A stretch of 64,000 nt of DNA from Blautia obeum ATCC 29174 (GTDB lineage: Bacteria > Bacillota > Clostridia > Lachnospirales > Lachnospiraceae): contig NZ_CP102265.1 of the NCBI RefSeq assembly GCF_025147765.1, forward strand, positions 196,001 through 260,000. The letters are read 5' to 3'. Below the pieces are notes generated by a model, which saw only the letters and a list, made by a program, of their open reading frames with translations, ran no database searches and was not told the origin of the DNA. Positions within the stretch are counted from its first letter, which is position 1; each line of letters starts with the position of its first letter. This document shows, piece after piece, positions 15,271 to 24,218 of the stretch. The position numbers and the translations under genes were made by a program.

Positions 15271-15480
15271 ATGAAGATATGCTATAACAAACTTCAAAAA
15301 CTTATGATTGACAATCAAATGAAAAGACAGGATTTAATGCGTGCAGCCGAAATCACATCATACGCCGCAACGAAGATAAATAAGAATGAGCCAGTATCTC
15401 TTGAAGTACTGATGAGGATATGCCAGGTGTTTCATTGTGACATCGGAGATATATGCGAAGTTATTTTAGACGAAGATTAA
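15271..15480 (+). CDS. Small XRE/Cro-type regulator of the defence operon
   Basis: A 69-residue helix-turn-helix protein of the YozG type: YNKLQKLMIDNQMKRQDLMR, AAEITSYAATKINKNEPVSL and VLMRICQVFHCDIGDICEV. The start ATG at 15271 lies 6 bases after AAGAGGTG; a GTG at 15262 is closer to the site than usual. Such one-domain regulators commonly sit at the head of type I restriction operons and delay or tune expression. It is 19 bases from hsdM. Confidence 0.8.
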   Translation: MKICYNKLQKLMIDNQMKRQDLMRAAEITSYAATKINKNEPVSLEVLMRICQVFHCDIGDICEVILDED

Positions 15481-15499
15481 AACACGGAGGTAATTATAG

Positions 15500-17071
15500 A
15501 TGGCAAGGGCTGCTAAACCAAAGAAAGAAATATCAATGGAAGAAGCACTTTGGAAAAGTGCTGATAAACTGAGAGGTTCTGTTGAGCCTGCGGAGTATAA
15601 ACACGTTGTTCTGAGTTTATTCTTCCTTAAATTTGCCAGTGACAAGTTTGAGGAATGCCGTAATAAGATTATTGCTACACACGGCGAAAAGTATGCGGAT
15701 ATGAAACCGTTTTATACTCAGGAAAATGTATTCTATCTTCCTGAAGAAAGTCGTTGGAAGTACATTATTGAAAATGCAAAGCAGGACGATATTGCCCTGA
15801 AGATAGATACAGCACTTTATACGATTGAAAAGAACAACCCGGCACTGAAAGGTGCTTTGCCGGATAACTATTACTCCCGCTTACATATTGATACGGCAAA
15901 GTTGGCTTCTTTGCTTGATGAAATCAATCGTATCAATACAGATGATAAAGAGAACGACATTATAGGTCGTGTATATGAGTATTTTCTTAGTAAGTTCGCT
16001 CTTGCAGAAGGAAAAGGTAAAGGAGAGTTCTACACACCAAAGTGTATTGTAAACCTGATTGCCGAAATGCTTGAGCCTTACGATGGAATACTTTATGACC
16101 CTTGTTGCGGTTCGGGTGGTATGTTTGTGCAGTCCATCAAGTTCGTAGAAGCACATAGCGGTAATAAAAAGAAAGTGTCTATTTACGGTCAGGAATACAC
16201 AAATACCACTTTCAAACTGGCAAAAATGAATTTAGCTATCCGTGGTATTTCCGCAAATCTTGGAGAGATGGCAGCCAATACATTTACCAACGACCAACAC
16301 AAAGACCTTAAAGCAGATTTCATTATGGCAAACCCACCTTTCAATCAGAAGCAGTGGAGAGCCGAGAATGAGCTTGTAGACGACCCTCGTTGGAATGGAT
16401 ACGAAGTTCCACCAACAAGCAACGCAAACTATGGTTGGATACTGAATATTGTTTCCAAACTTTCACAAAACGGTGTGGCAGGTTTCCTGCTTGCTAATGG
16501 GGCATTATCCGATGACGGTACAGAGCTGAAAATCAGACAGCAACTTATAGAAAATCATTTGGTAGAAGCGATTATTATTCTTCCGAGAAACCTTTTCTAT
16601 ACCACTGACATCAGCGTTACCCTTTGGGTACTCAATAAGAATAAAAAGGCTCGTGTTGTGGAACAGAACGGAAAGCTAAAACGCTATCGTAATCGAGAAG
16701 ATGAAATACTCTTTATGGATTTACGACAGATGGGCAGTCCTTATGAGAAGAAGTACATTGAATTGACAGAGGAAGATAGAGCCAAAGTTACAAGTGTATA
16801 TCATAACTGGCAGCAGGAAGGCTATGAGGAAACTTATGAGAATGTACCAGAGTTTTGTTATTCTGCTTCTTTTGATGAAGTAAAGGAAAAAGGATTTACT
16901 CTTGTACCGAGCAGATATATTGAGTTTGTCAATCGTGATGAGAACATCGACTTTGATACAAAAATGAGGTCATTGCAGGGAGAACTCAAAGAACTTCTTG
17001 TTCAAGAGGAAAAATCTAAATCAGATTTGCTTGCTGTATTTAAGGAGTTGGGATATGAAATCGAATTATAA
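15500..17071 (+). CDS. hsdM: Type I restriction-modification methyltransferase subunit HsdM
   Basis: A 523-residue N6-adenine methyltransferase subunit. The N-terminal helical domain (residues 10-140) carries the SADKLRGSVEPAEYKHVVLS block. The SAM-binding motif DPCCGSGGMF begins at residue 200 and the catalytic NPPF motif at residue 278. It works with HsdS as the M2S methylase and with HsdR for restriction. It begins behind ACGGAGGT. The specificity gene starts inside its 3' end, 17 bases before its stop codon ends, so the subunits are translationally coupled. The gene looks intact. Confidence 0.96.
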   Translation: MARAAKPKKEISMEEALWKSADKLRGSVEPAEYKHVVLSLFFLKFASDKFEECRNKIIATHGEKYADMKPFYTQENVFYLPEESRWKYIIENAKQDDIALKIDTALYTIEKNNPALKGALPDNYYSRLHIDTAKLASLLDEINRINTDDKENDIIGRVYEYFLSKFALAEGKGKGEFYTPKCIVNLIAEMLEPYDGILYDPCCGSGGMFVQSIKFVEAHSGNKKKVSIYGQEYTNTTFKLAKMNLAIRGISANLGEMAANTFTNDQHKDLKADFIMANPPFNQKQWRAENELVDDPRWNGYEVPPTSNANYGWILNIVSKLSQNGVAGFLLANGALSDDGTELKIRQQLIENHLVEAIIILPRNLFYTTDISVTLWVLNKNKKARVVEQNGKLKRYRNREDEILFMDLRQMGSPYEKKYIELTEEDRAKVTSVYHNWQQEGYEETYENVPEFCYSASFDEVKEKGFTLVPSRYIEFVNRDENIDFDTKMRSLQGELKELLVQEEKSKSDLLAVFKELGYEIEL

Positions 17072-18212
17072 ACAGTTGGGGCAATTTATCCGTCAGGTTG
17101 ATATTAGAAATTCTGAGGGAAAAGAAGAAAATTTACTTGGTGTTTCTGTTCAAAAGAAATTTATTCCATCTATTGCAAATACAGTTGGAACGGATTTTAA
17201 GAAATATAAAGTGGTAAAAAAAGGGCAGTTTACATATATTCCAGATACATCAAGGCGAGGAGATAAAATAGGGATTGCTCTGTTGGAAGATTATGAGGAA
17301 GGACTTGTAAGCAATGTTTATACAGTCTTCGAGATAATAGATGAGAAACAACTTATTCCGGAGTATTTAATGCTTTGGTTTAGCAGACCGGAATTTGATA
17401 GATATGCCCGCTTTAAGTCACACGGCAGTGTACGAGAAGTTATGGATTGGGACGAAATGTGTAAGGTAGAGTTACCAGTTCCGCCCTATGAAAAGCAAGA
17501 AGAGATTGTAGACGGATATAAGACAATTACAGAAAGAATTGCTTTAAAGCAGAAGATAAATGATAATTTAGCAAATACAGAACAAGCAATTTGGGTTGAA
17601 ACCGTAATCAATAATCATACTGTCCCAACAGCTCTTGGCGACCTTGTTGATTTCATTGATGGAGATAGAGGGAAAAATTATCCCACATTTGATGAATTTA
17701 CCTCAACAGGTTATTGTCTGTTCTTAAATGCTTCTAATGTTACATCTACGGGCTTTAACTTTGATAATTGTATGTTCGTTTCAGAGGAAAAGGACAAACT
17801 AATGAATAAAGGACACCTATCTCCTTACGACATTGTTCTTACCTCTCGTGGAACGCTCGGCAATGTTGCTTTATATGACAAGCACATTAAGTATGAAAAT
17901 GTGCGAATCAACTCCGGTATGCTTATCATACGCCCTAAGACTAAGCGGCTTTCTCCATATTTCATATATGTCTTATTGAAAAGCTCATATATGAAGGCTG
18001 CTATTGAACGATTTAAGTCTGGCTCTGCTCAACCTCAGCTACCAATCAAGGATTTGCAGAAAATCACTTTTGAAATACCGGAATCCGATACAGTTCTTGT
18101 TGCTTTAGACCGTCAATTTCTTGCTGTCGAGGAAAGCATATCAATAAACAATAATGAAATTGACAACCTAAAAGAACTGAGTAACGTATTACTTGCTGAG
18201 TTAAGCCGCTAA
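17055..18212 (+). CDS. hsdS: Type I restriction-modification specificity subunit HsdS
   Basis: A 385-residue specificity subunit with two target recognition domains. The first spans about residues 1-140 (ending in PVPPYEKQEEIVDGYKTI), followed by a central conserved helix (RIALKQKINDNLANTEQAIW). The second spans about 190-345 (LGDLVDFIDGDRGKNYPTF through LPIKDLQKITFEIP), followed by a distal conserved helix to the C-terminus. It recognises the bipartite DNA target. The ATG at 17055 follows AAGGAG and overlaps hsdM. Both domains are complete, and no inverted hsdS copy for phase variation was seen nearby. Confidence 0.93.
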   Translation: MKSNYKQLGQFIRQVDIRNSEGKEENLLGVSVQKKFIPSIANTVGTDFKKYKVVKKGQFTYIPDTSRRGDKIGIALLEDYEEGLVSNVYTVFEIIDEKQLIPEYLMLWFSRPEFDRYARFKSHGSVREVMDWDEMCKVELPVPPYEKQEEIVDGYKTITERIALKQKINDNLANTEQAIWVETVINNHTVPTALGDLVDFIDGDRGKNYPTFDEFTSTGYCLFLNASNVTSTGFNFDNCMFVSEEKDKLMNKGHLSPYDIVLTSRGTLGNVALYDKHIKYENVRINSGMLIIRPKTKRLSPYFIYVLLKSSYMKAAIERFKSGSAQPQLPIKDLQKITFEIPESDTVLVALDRQFLAVEESISINNNEIDNLKELSNVLLAELSR

Positions 18213-18241
18213 ATTATCATTTACTGCAAGGAGTGTGAAAA

Positions 18242-19090
18242 ATGGATAAAGAAAAGTTAATCAAACTTGCAGAGGACTTATATCAAAGTGCATTTGACGC
18301 TAATGCGTATTATGCAATTATGATGCAGTATAGAGAAATGAGCAAGAAGTATAACGATGAAATGAATCTTTCTCCTGCCTTTTATCAAGTAGTATATGGG
18401 GCGTTGCAAAAGGCTTGTTTTATGGAAATTGCAAAATTGTATGATAAAACAAAAGACGTTGTTTCAGTTGGTTTGCTCTTAAAGTATTGCAGAGATAATT
18501 TGGACTTATTTCCAGAATATAGAGATATAGTAACAATTAAGGAAGATGGTAGAGAATATTCTTTCCAAGTTCCATATCAGCATCATTTGAAACCAACGGA
18601 AGAATGTTTCTATGAAAATGAAGTGAAAAGCCAAAGAGAAATTCTAAAATTGTTTGATACACCTGATTTTGAAAAAGTACCAGTACGGGTTAATCTGACA
18701 TTTTCAGAGTTTTTAGAATTATATCAAAAGCGTTTTTGCTCTCTTAGTAAGAAACAAGAGAATATTCGTGTTCAAAGAAATAAAATATATGCTCATAATG
18801 ACGAGAAACATATTTTGGCAGAAGAAAACGTATGGGATAAAAATCCGGTTACATATCCTGATATTCAGGAGTTGATAGATTTTGCTCTTGATTGCACGAG
18901 GCTAATACTTGGGGCATTGACTGGAGTAAGTCGTGCAGTAAGTTATGGAAATATAGATGATATGGAAGGAACTCTAATGCTTGCCCAATTGGGACTGAAA
19001 TATCAGGATTATGAAATGGAACAGCGACATAAGCAAATATTGAAAGAGATATATGCTGATAAAAGGAGTGAACGCAATGGCAAATTTTAA
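18242..19090 (+). CDS. AbiU2-like HEPN protein inserted in the hsd operon
   Basis: A 282-residue mainly helical protein lying between hsdS and hsdR. The segment VQRNKIYAHNDEK contains R179-x5-H185, the HEPN ribonuclease motif (R-x4-6-H). The N-terminal helix (AFDANAYYAIM) and the block FYQVVYGALQKACFMEIAKLYD resemble AbiU2-type abortive infection proteins. HEPN proteins cleave RNA when a defence is triggered. Its stop overlaps the hsdR start by 14 bases, so it is truly part of the operon. Its function with the restriction enzyme is unknown; a backup toxin is a reasonable inference. Confidence 0.65.
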   Translation: MDKEKLIKLAEDLYQSAFDANAYYAIMMQYREMSKKYNDEMNLSPAFYQVVYGALQKACFMEIAKLYDKTKDVVSVGLLLKYCRDNLDLFPEYRDIVTIKEDGREYSFQVPYQHHLKPTEECFYENEVKSQREILKLFDTPDFEKVPVRVNLTFSEFLELYQKRFCSLSKKQENIRVQRNKIYAHNDEKHILAEENVWDKNPVTYPDIQELIDFALDCTRLILGALTGVSRAVSYGNIDDMEGTLMLAQLGLKYQDYEMEQRHKQILKEIYADKRSERNGKF

Positions 19091-22000
19091 TGAACACGCA
19101 TTGGAAATGTCAATAATGGAGTTGTTCAAAGACGAGGGGTACACCTATGTCAGTGGCGACCAGATACACAGAGAAAGGACAGAGGTTCTGCTTACGGACG
19201 ACCTGAAGCAATACCTTTATAATCGCTATGCGAAAGACGGTATCACACCGAGTGAGGTGGATAGTGTCTTTCTAATGCTGCGTAATATTTCCGGTACGAT
19301 TTATGAAGCAAACAAAGCTGTATTTAAGCTGCTTTGCGATGGCTTTATTCTTAACCGTGAGGACAGAACGCAGAAAGACCTCTATATTGAACTTATTGAT
19401 TTCGACACTCCCGAAAACAATATTTTCAAAGTGGTTAATCAGTTTGAAATTGAAGGCGTAAATAATCAGTTGCGTATTCCGGATGGCATTGTGTTCGTAA
19501 ATGGTATTCCTGTTGTTGTTCTTGAATTTAAGAGTGCGGTACAAGAGAATACGACCATAATGGACGCATATAAGCAACTTACAATTCGTTACCGTAGAGA
19601 TATTCCGGAGATTTTTAAATACAATGCGTTTGTTGTTATCAGTGACGGAGCAAATAATAAATATGGTTCTTTCTTCAGCCCGTATGATTTCTTCTATGCG
19701 TGGAGAAAGATAAACTCAGACGATAAAGAACTGGACGGTATCAATTCTCTTGTAACAATGATAAAGGGACTTTTCCGAAAAGACCGTTTGCTTGAAGTTA
19801 TCAAAGATTTTATTTATTTTCCGGATAACTCAGATAAGGATTTGAAGATAGTGTGCCGTTATCCACAGTTCTTTGCGGCAAATAAATTGTATGAGAATAT
19901 CAAGACTCATCTTCGCCCTGAAGGAGATGGTAAAGGTGGTACATACTTCGGAGCAACAGGGTGTGGCAAGAGTTATACAATGCTTTTCCTTACCCGTATG
20001 CTGATGAAAAGCAAATACTTTTCTTCCCCGACTATTCTCATTATTACAGACAGAACAGACCTTGACGACCAGCTTTCCAAACAGTTTGTAGGTTCAAAGA
20101 AATATATCGGAGATGAAACTGTTGTAAGTATTGAGTCCCGTGAGAAACTTCGTGAGGAGCTTCAAGGACGAGAGAGTGGCGGTGTTTATCTGACTACCAT
20201 TCAGAAATTTACAGAGGATTTGCAGCTTCTTACAGACAGAACGAACGTTATTTGTATTTCTGATGAAGCACACAGAAGCCAAATCAATCTCGACCAAAAG
20301 GTTAAGATTACAGAGTCAGGTGTTCAGAAAACCTATGGCTTTGCCAAATATCTGCACGACTCTTTACCAAATGCAACTTATGTTGGATTTACCGGAACTC
20401 CGGTTGATGGAACAATCGAAGTCTTTGGTGGTGTTGTAGACGCATATACAATGACGGAAGCTGTTAAGGACGGTATTACAGTTAATCTTGTTTACGATGG
20501 TCGTGCAGCTAAGGTTATGCTTAATCAGGACAAGGTAAGACAGATTGAAGAATATTATGCACAGTGTGAGCTTGAGGGAGCAAATGAACATCAAGTAGAA
20601 GAAAGTCAGAAAGCAGTTGCCAAAATGGAAGTTATTATTGGCGATCCTGATAGACTTCGTGCTGTTGCAGAGGACTTTATCAAGCATTATGAAATCCGTG
20701 TGGCAGAAGGTGCAACCGTAGCAGGCAAAGCAATGTTTGTATGTTCCAACCGAAATATAGCATACGATTTCTATAAGATAGTAAAGGAACTCAGACCGAA
20801 ATGGACAGAAAAGAAGATTTGTGATGATGGTGTTGTTCTGAGTGAGAAAGATAAAAAAGAGTTGAAGCCAATGGAAAAAATCAAGTTGGTTATGACTCGT
20901 AATAAAGATGATGAAAAAGACCTATTTGATATGCTTGGCACAAAAGAGGATAGGAAAGAATTTGACCGTCAGTTCAAAAATCCGAAATCAAACTTTAAGA
21001 TTGCCATTGTTGTAGATATGTGGCTGACTGGTTTTGATGTGCCGGAGCTTGATACGATTTACATTGATAAGCCTATTCAGCAGCATACCCTTATTCAGAC
21101 GATTTCTCGTGTAAATCGTGTATGCGAGGGCAAAGATAAAGGTTTAATTGTTGACTACATAGGTATTAAGAAAAATATGAACACTGCCCTCAAGAAATAT
21201 ACGAATTTTGAGAGCGAAGAATTTGAAGGTGTGGAGCAGTCTATCACGATTGTAAAAGACCAGTTAGAAGTCCTTGGTCAGATGTTCCACAACTTTAACA
21301 GCAGTGATTTCTTTAACGGTTCGCCTACTGAACAGCTTGCCTGCCTGAATCGTGCGGTTGAGTATGTGCAGTTGTCCGAAGAACTGGAAAGAAGATTTAT
21401 GGCAGCAGTCAAGAGAATGAAACAGGCATTTAATCTTTGCAGCTCAAGTGAGAAATTCTCTGATGAAGATAAGGATTATATCCATTTTTATTGTGCTGTC
21501 CGTTCTATCCTTTTCAAATTGACAAAAGGCGATGCACCAGATATTGAGCAGATGAACGCTCGTGTCCGCAAAATGCTTGAGGGTGCAATTCAGTCTGATG
21601 GCATTGAGGAATTATTTGAAACCGGAAAGCATATATCGGTGGATATTTTCAGTGATGAGTATATGGATAAAATAAATGCAATTCAGTTGCCGAATACGAA
21701 AATCAAGATACTTCAAAGACTTCTTTCTCAGGCAATTGACGAGTTTAAGAAAGTCAATAAGATTATGGGTGTGGAATTTGCAGGTAGACTCAAAAAAGTT
21801 GTTGATGAGTATAACAACCGTCGTCGTGATGAAGCGTATGCTAACGAAGTCCTTGATGATGTTGCGGAGCAGCTTGCACAGTTGTTGTCTGAACTGAAAA
21901 CAGAAAAGAACTCCTTCAAGAATATGGGAATAGATTATGAGGAAAAAGCTTTCTATGATATTTTGAAAGCAGTTTCAAAGAAGTTTGAGTTTGAATATCC

Positions 22001-22217
22001 GGACGATAAAATGATTGAATTATCCAAGAGGATAAAGCTGATTGTTGATGATAAATCACGATATACCGATTGGTCTGCCCGTGATGATATCAAGGCAAAC
22101 TTGCAAGTGGATTTGATATTGCTGCTTGATGAGTTTGGCTATCCGCCAGTAACCATTGATGATGTTTACAAGGAAGTTCTTGAGCAGGCAGAGAATTTCA
22201 AGAAGTATGCACAGTAA
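19077..22217 (+). CDS. hsdR: Type I restriction endonuclease subunit HsdR
   Basis: A 1046-residue motor and nuclease subunit. The N-terminal PD-(D/E)xK nuclease has D136 in IPDGIVF and E150-F-K152 in VVLEFKSA. The helicase core has Walker A GATGCGKS starting at residue 292, DEAH at 396-399, the FTGTP motif, and the late helicase motifs VDMWLTGFDVPELDTIYID and QTISRVNRVC. The C-terminal helical region contacts the methylase. The ATG at 19077 follows AAAAGGAGTG and overlaps the HEPN gene. Length and motifs indicate an intact enzyme. Confidence 0.96.
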   Translation: MANFNEHALEMSIMELFKDEGYTYVSGDQIHRERTEVLLTDDLKQYLYNRYAKDGITPSEVDSVFLMLRNISGTIYEANKAVFKLLCDGFILNREDRTQKDLYIELIDFDTPENNIFKVVNQFEIEGVNNQLRIPDGIVFVNGIPVVVLEFKSAVQENTTIMDAYKQLTIRYRRDIPEIFKYNAFVVISDGANNKYGSFFSPYDFFYAWRKINSDDKELDGINSLVTMIKGLFRKDRLLEVIKDFIYFPDNSDKDLKIVCRYPQFFAANKLYENIKTHLRPEGDGKGGTYFGATGCGKSYTMLFLTRMLMKSKYFSSPTILIITDRTDLDDQLSKQFVGSKKYIGDETVVSIESREKLREELQGRESGGVYLTTIQKFTEDLQLLTDRTNVICISDEAHRSQINLDQKVKITESGVQKTYGFAKYLHDSLPNATYVGFTGTPVDGTIEVFGGVVDAYTMTEAVKDGITVNLVYDGRAAKVMLNQDKVRQIEEYYAQCELEGANEHQVEESQKAVAKMEVIIGDPDRLRAVAEDFIKHYEIRVAEGATVAGKAMFVCSNRNIAYDFYKIVKELRPKWTEKKICDDGVVLSEKDKKELKPMEKIKLVMTRNKDDEKDLFDMLGTKEDRKEFDRQFKNPKSNFKIAIVVDMWLTGFDVPELDTIYIDKPIQQHTLIQTISRVNRVCEGKDKGLIVDYIGIKKNMNTALKKYTNFESEEFEGVEQSITIVKDQLEVLGQMFHNFNSSDFFNGSPTEQLACLNRAVEYVQLSEELERRFMAAVKRMKQAFNLCSSSEKFSDEDKDYIHFYCAVRSILFKLTKGDAPDIEQMNARVRKMLEGAIQSDGIEELFETGKHISVDIFSDEYMDKINAIQLPNTKIKILQRLLSQAIDEFKKVNKIMGVEFAGRLKKVVDEYNNRRRDEAYANEVLDDVAEQLAQLLSELKTEKNSFKNMGIDYEEKAFYDILKAVSKKFEFEYPDDKMIELSKRIKLIVDDKSRYTDWSARDDIKANLQVDLILLLDEFGYPPVTIDDVYKEVLEQAENFKKYAQ

Positions 22218-23153
22218 ATGAGAGGTGTAAATGCAAATATGTTTTATGACGATTTAAATACAGAGGAACAGGTATCATACCTTATTAAACCAATCCTTCA
22301 AGTCCTTCAGGAAGCAGGTGGACAGTTAGAACGTTCTGAAATTAGAGACAGGATTAGTGAGTTGGATGAGCATATTGCTGAATTTGAACAGAAACTATAT
22401 ATATCTAATAAAACAGGAAATCAATATAAAAAATTTGATTTTAAGTTTAATTTTGCTATTAAAGAGCTTAGTTATGTCGGTCTCATATCTTATGTGAAAT
22501 TCAATCCAAAGATTACACTTACTCAAGATGGAGCGAATGTAGATTTAAAAGATTTTGATGTTAAGGCAGAAGTGAGAGATAAGGCACGAAGCTATTGGGA
22601 GGAACATTCGACTAAGAACAAATCGAAAAACAAGCCAGTAGAAACACTGGAGGTTGAAGACGAGGAGAATGAATCCACAGATGACGAATTGCTAGATGAT
22701 TTCAAGGTGAAACTTCAGAGTGCAATCGCTAATATGTCTCCAGCAAAGTTTGAACAGTTTTCACGAGCACTTCTTACAAAGATGGGAGTGGAGTTTACCA
22801 ACAAAGGTGTTCAGGTGTCAAATGATGGTGGTATTGATGGCTATGGATATCACGTAGATGCCGATGATTTTAGAACAACCAGAGTGGTTATTCAGTGTAA
22901 AAGATTTAATTCAAATCCAGTGAGTGAGCCAGATATCAATCAATTTCTTGGGGCGATGAACAAATATCAAGCCGATTATGGAGTATTTATTACTAATAGC
23001 CGATTTACCAATAAGGCAAGAGAGGCTGCGAGAGAAGGTACGCCGATAACACTGATTGACGGAAACGATTTAATCAGACTTGTCATTAAATATGAATTAT
23101 ATATAACACCAGTCACAACATATGTATTGGATGGTTTCTATACCGAGGATTGA
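22218..23153 (+). CDS. Mrr-like restriction endonuclease
   Basis: A 311-residue protein with an N-terminal winged-helix Mrr_N-like domain (residues 8-115, TEEQVSYLIKPILQVL and DFKFNFAIKELSYVGLI), an acidic linker (125-155), and a C-terminal Mrr catalytic domain. Catalytic signs are DGGIDGYGY followed by VVIQCKRF (the D...QxK nuclease pattern) and an NQFLGAMNKYQADYGVFIT block. Mrr enzymes cut modified DNA. It starts directly after the hsdR stop; an in-frame ATG at 22239, behind GAGAGGTG, is an equally plausible start. Its place in the operon extends the island to modified phage DNA. Confidence 0.88.
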   Translation: MRGVNANMFYDDLNTEEQVSYLIKPILQVLQEAGGQLERSEIRDRISELDEHIAEFEQKLYISNKTGNQYKKFDFKFNFAIKELSYVGLISYVKFNPKITLTQDGANVDLKDFDVKAEVRDKARSYWEEHSTKNKSKNKPVETLEVEDEENESTDDELLDDFKVKLQSAIANMSPAKFEQFSRALLTKMGVEFTNKGVQVSNDGGIDGYGYHVDADDFRTTRVVIQCKRFNSNPVSEPDINQFLGAMNKYQADYGVFITNSRFTNKAREAAREGTPITLIDGNDLIRLVIKYELYITPVTTYVLDGFYTED

Positions 23154-23193
23154 CACTAACGATAGCATAATTTACTCGAAGAAAGGGCAGATT

Positions 23194-24177
23194 ATGGAAA
23201 CAAAGTCAAGAATTTTATATTTACAAAAGATTTTACTGGAAAGAACCGATGAAGAAAATCCTCTTTCCACAACACAGTTAATCAATATATTGAATGACGA
23301 ATACGGAATATCTGCACATAGAACGACGGTCACGAAAGACATTGCTGCGCTTCAGGAGTTTGGGATGGACATTGTTACTATCCATTCTACTCAGAGCAAA
23401 TACTTTGTAGCCAGCCGTAAGTTTGAATTGCCGGAATTGAAACTGCTGATTGATGCAGTAGAGTCATCGAAGTTTATTACAAAGAAGAAAAGTGAAACTT
23501 TGATTGAGAAGATACATACGATGACCAGTCCGGGGCAGGTGGCAAAGCTGAAGCGTAATAACTATGTGGTCAATCGCATTAAGCCAGATAATGAGCAGAT
23601 ATATTACATCATTGACGCTATAAACGATGCCATCAATGCAGGTAAACAGATTTCTTTTCAGTATTATGATTATACTGGATTAAAGAAAAAGGTTCTGAAG
23701 AACAAGGGCGAAGTGTATAAGCTCAGTCCGTATAAACTTCTCTGGTGTGGGGACTATTATTATGTTCTCGGATATTCAGAGAAGAAAAGCAAGGTTATCA
23801 ATTTCAGGGTAGACCGTATTGCTTCCAAGCCGGAGATATTGGATAAAGATATTATTCCTATGCCTGATAATTTTGATATTGAGAATTACACAAAGGAAGT
23901 TTTCTTTATGTTCTCAGGCGAAAAAGTCCTTGTGGATTTACGGTGTGATAACAGCCTGATGAAAACAATGGTTGACCGCTTCGGAGAAGATGTGACAACC
24001 CTTGCGTATGATATGACATCTTTCAGAGTACAGACAGAAGTATCAGCCAGTCCTACCTTTTTCGGTTGGGTGTTTGGCTTTAATGGCAAGGTACAGATAC
24101 TTGCACCGGAAAGTGTGAAAGAACAGTACAGACAGATGATTGCACAAGCCGATGAGGATATGCAGCAAAGCGAATAA
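23194..24177 (+). CDS. WYL-domain transcriptional regulator
   Basis: A 327-residue regulator. Residues 1-65 form a winged helix (TQLINILNDEYGISAHRTTVTKDIAALQEFG split over two helices). Residues 135-215 form the WYL domain, with the SPYKLLWCGDYYYVLGY block and the VINFRVDRI motif. A WCX-type C-terminal domain ends the protein. WYL proteins of this layout (BrxR, CapW) repress defence operons until a nucleic acid ligand binds. The start at 23194 follows AAAGGGCAG. It lies 40 bases after the Mrr-like gene and is the likely regulator of this island. Confidence 0.9.
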   Translation: METKSRILYLQKILLERTDEENPLSTTQLINILNDEYGISAHRTTVTKDIAALQEFGMDIVTIHSTQSKYFVASRKFELPELKLLIDAVESSKFITKKKSETLIEKIHTMTSPGQVAKLKRNNYVVNRIKPDNEQIYYIIDAINDAINAGKQISFQYYDYTGLKKKVLKNKGEVYKLSPYKLLWCGDYYYVLGYSEKKSKVINFRVDRIASKPEILDKDIIPMPDNFDIENYTKEVFFMFSGEKVLVDLRCDNSLMKTMVDRFGEDVTTLAYDMTSFRVQTEVSASPTFFGWVFGFNGKVQILAPESVKEQYRQMIAQADEDMQQSE

Positions 24178-24218
24178 TGCAGATTTGAATTATAAGACTA
24201 TGAAGCGAGGTAGTGGAT

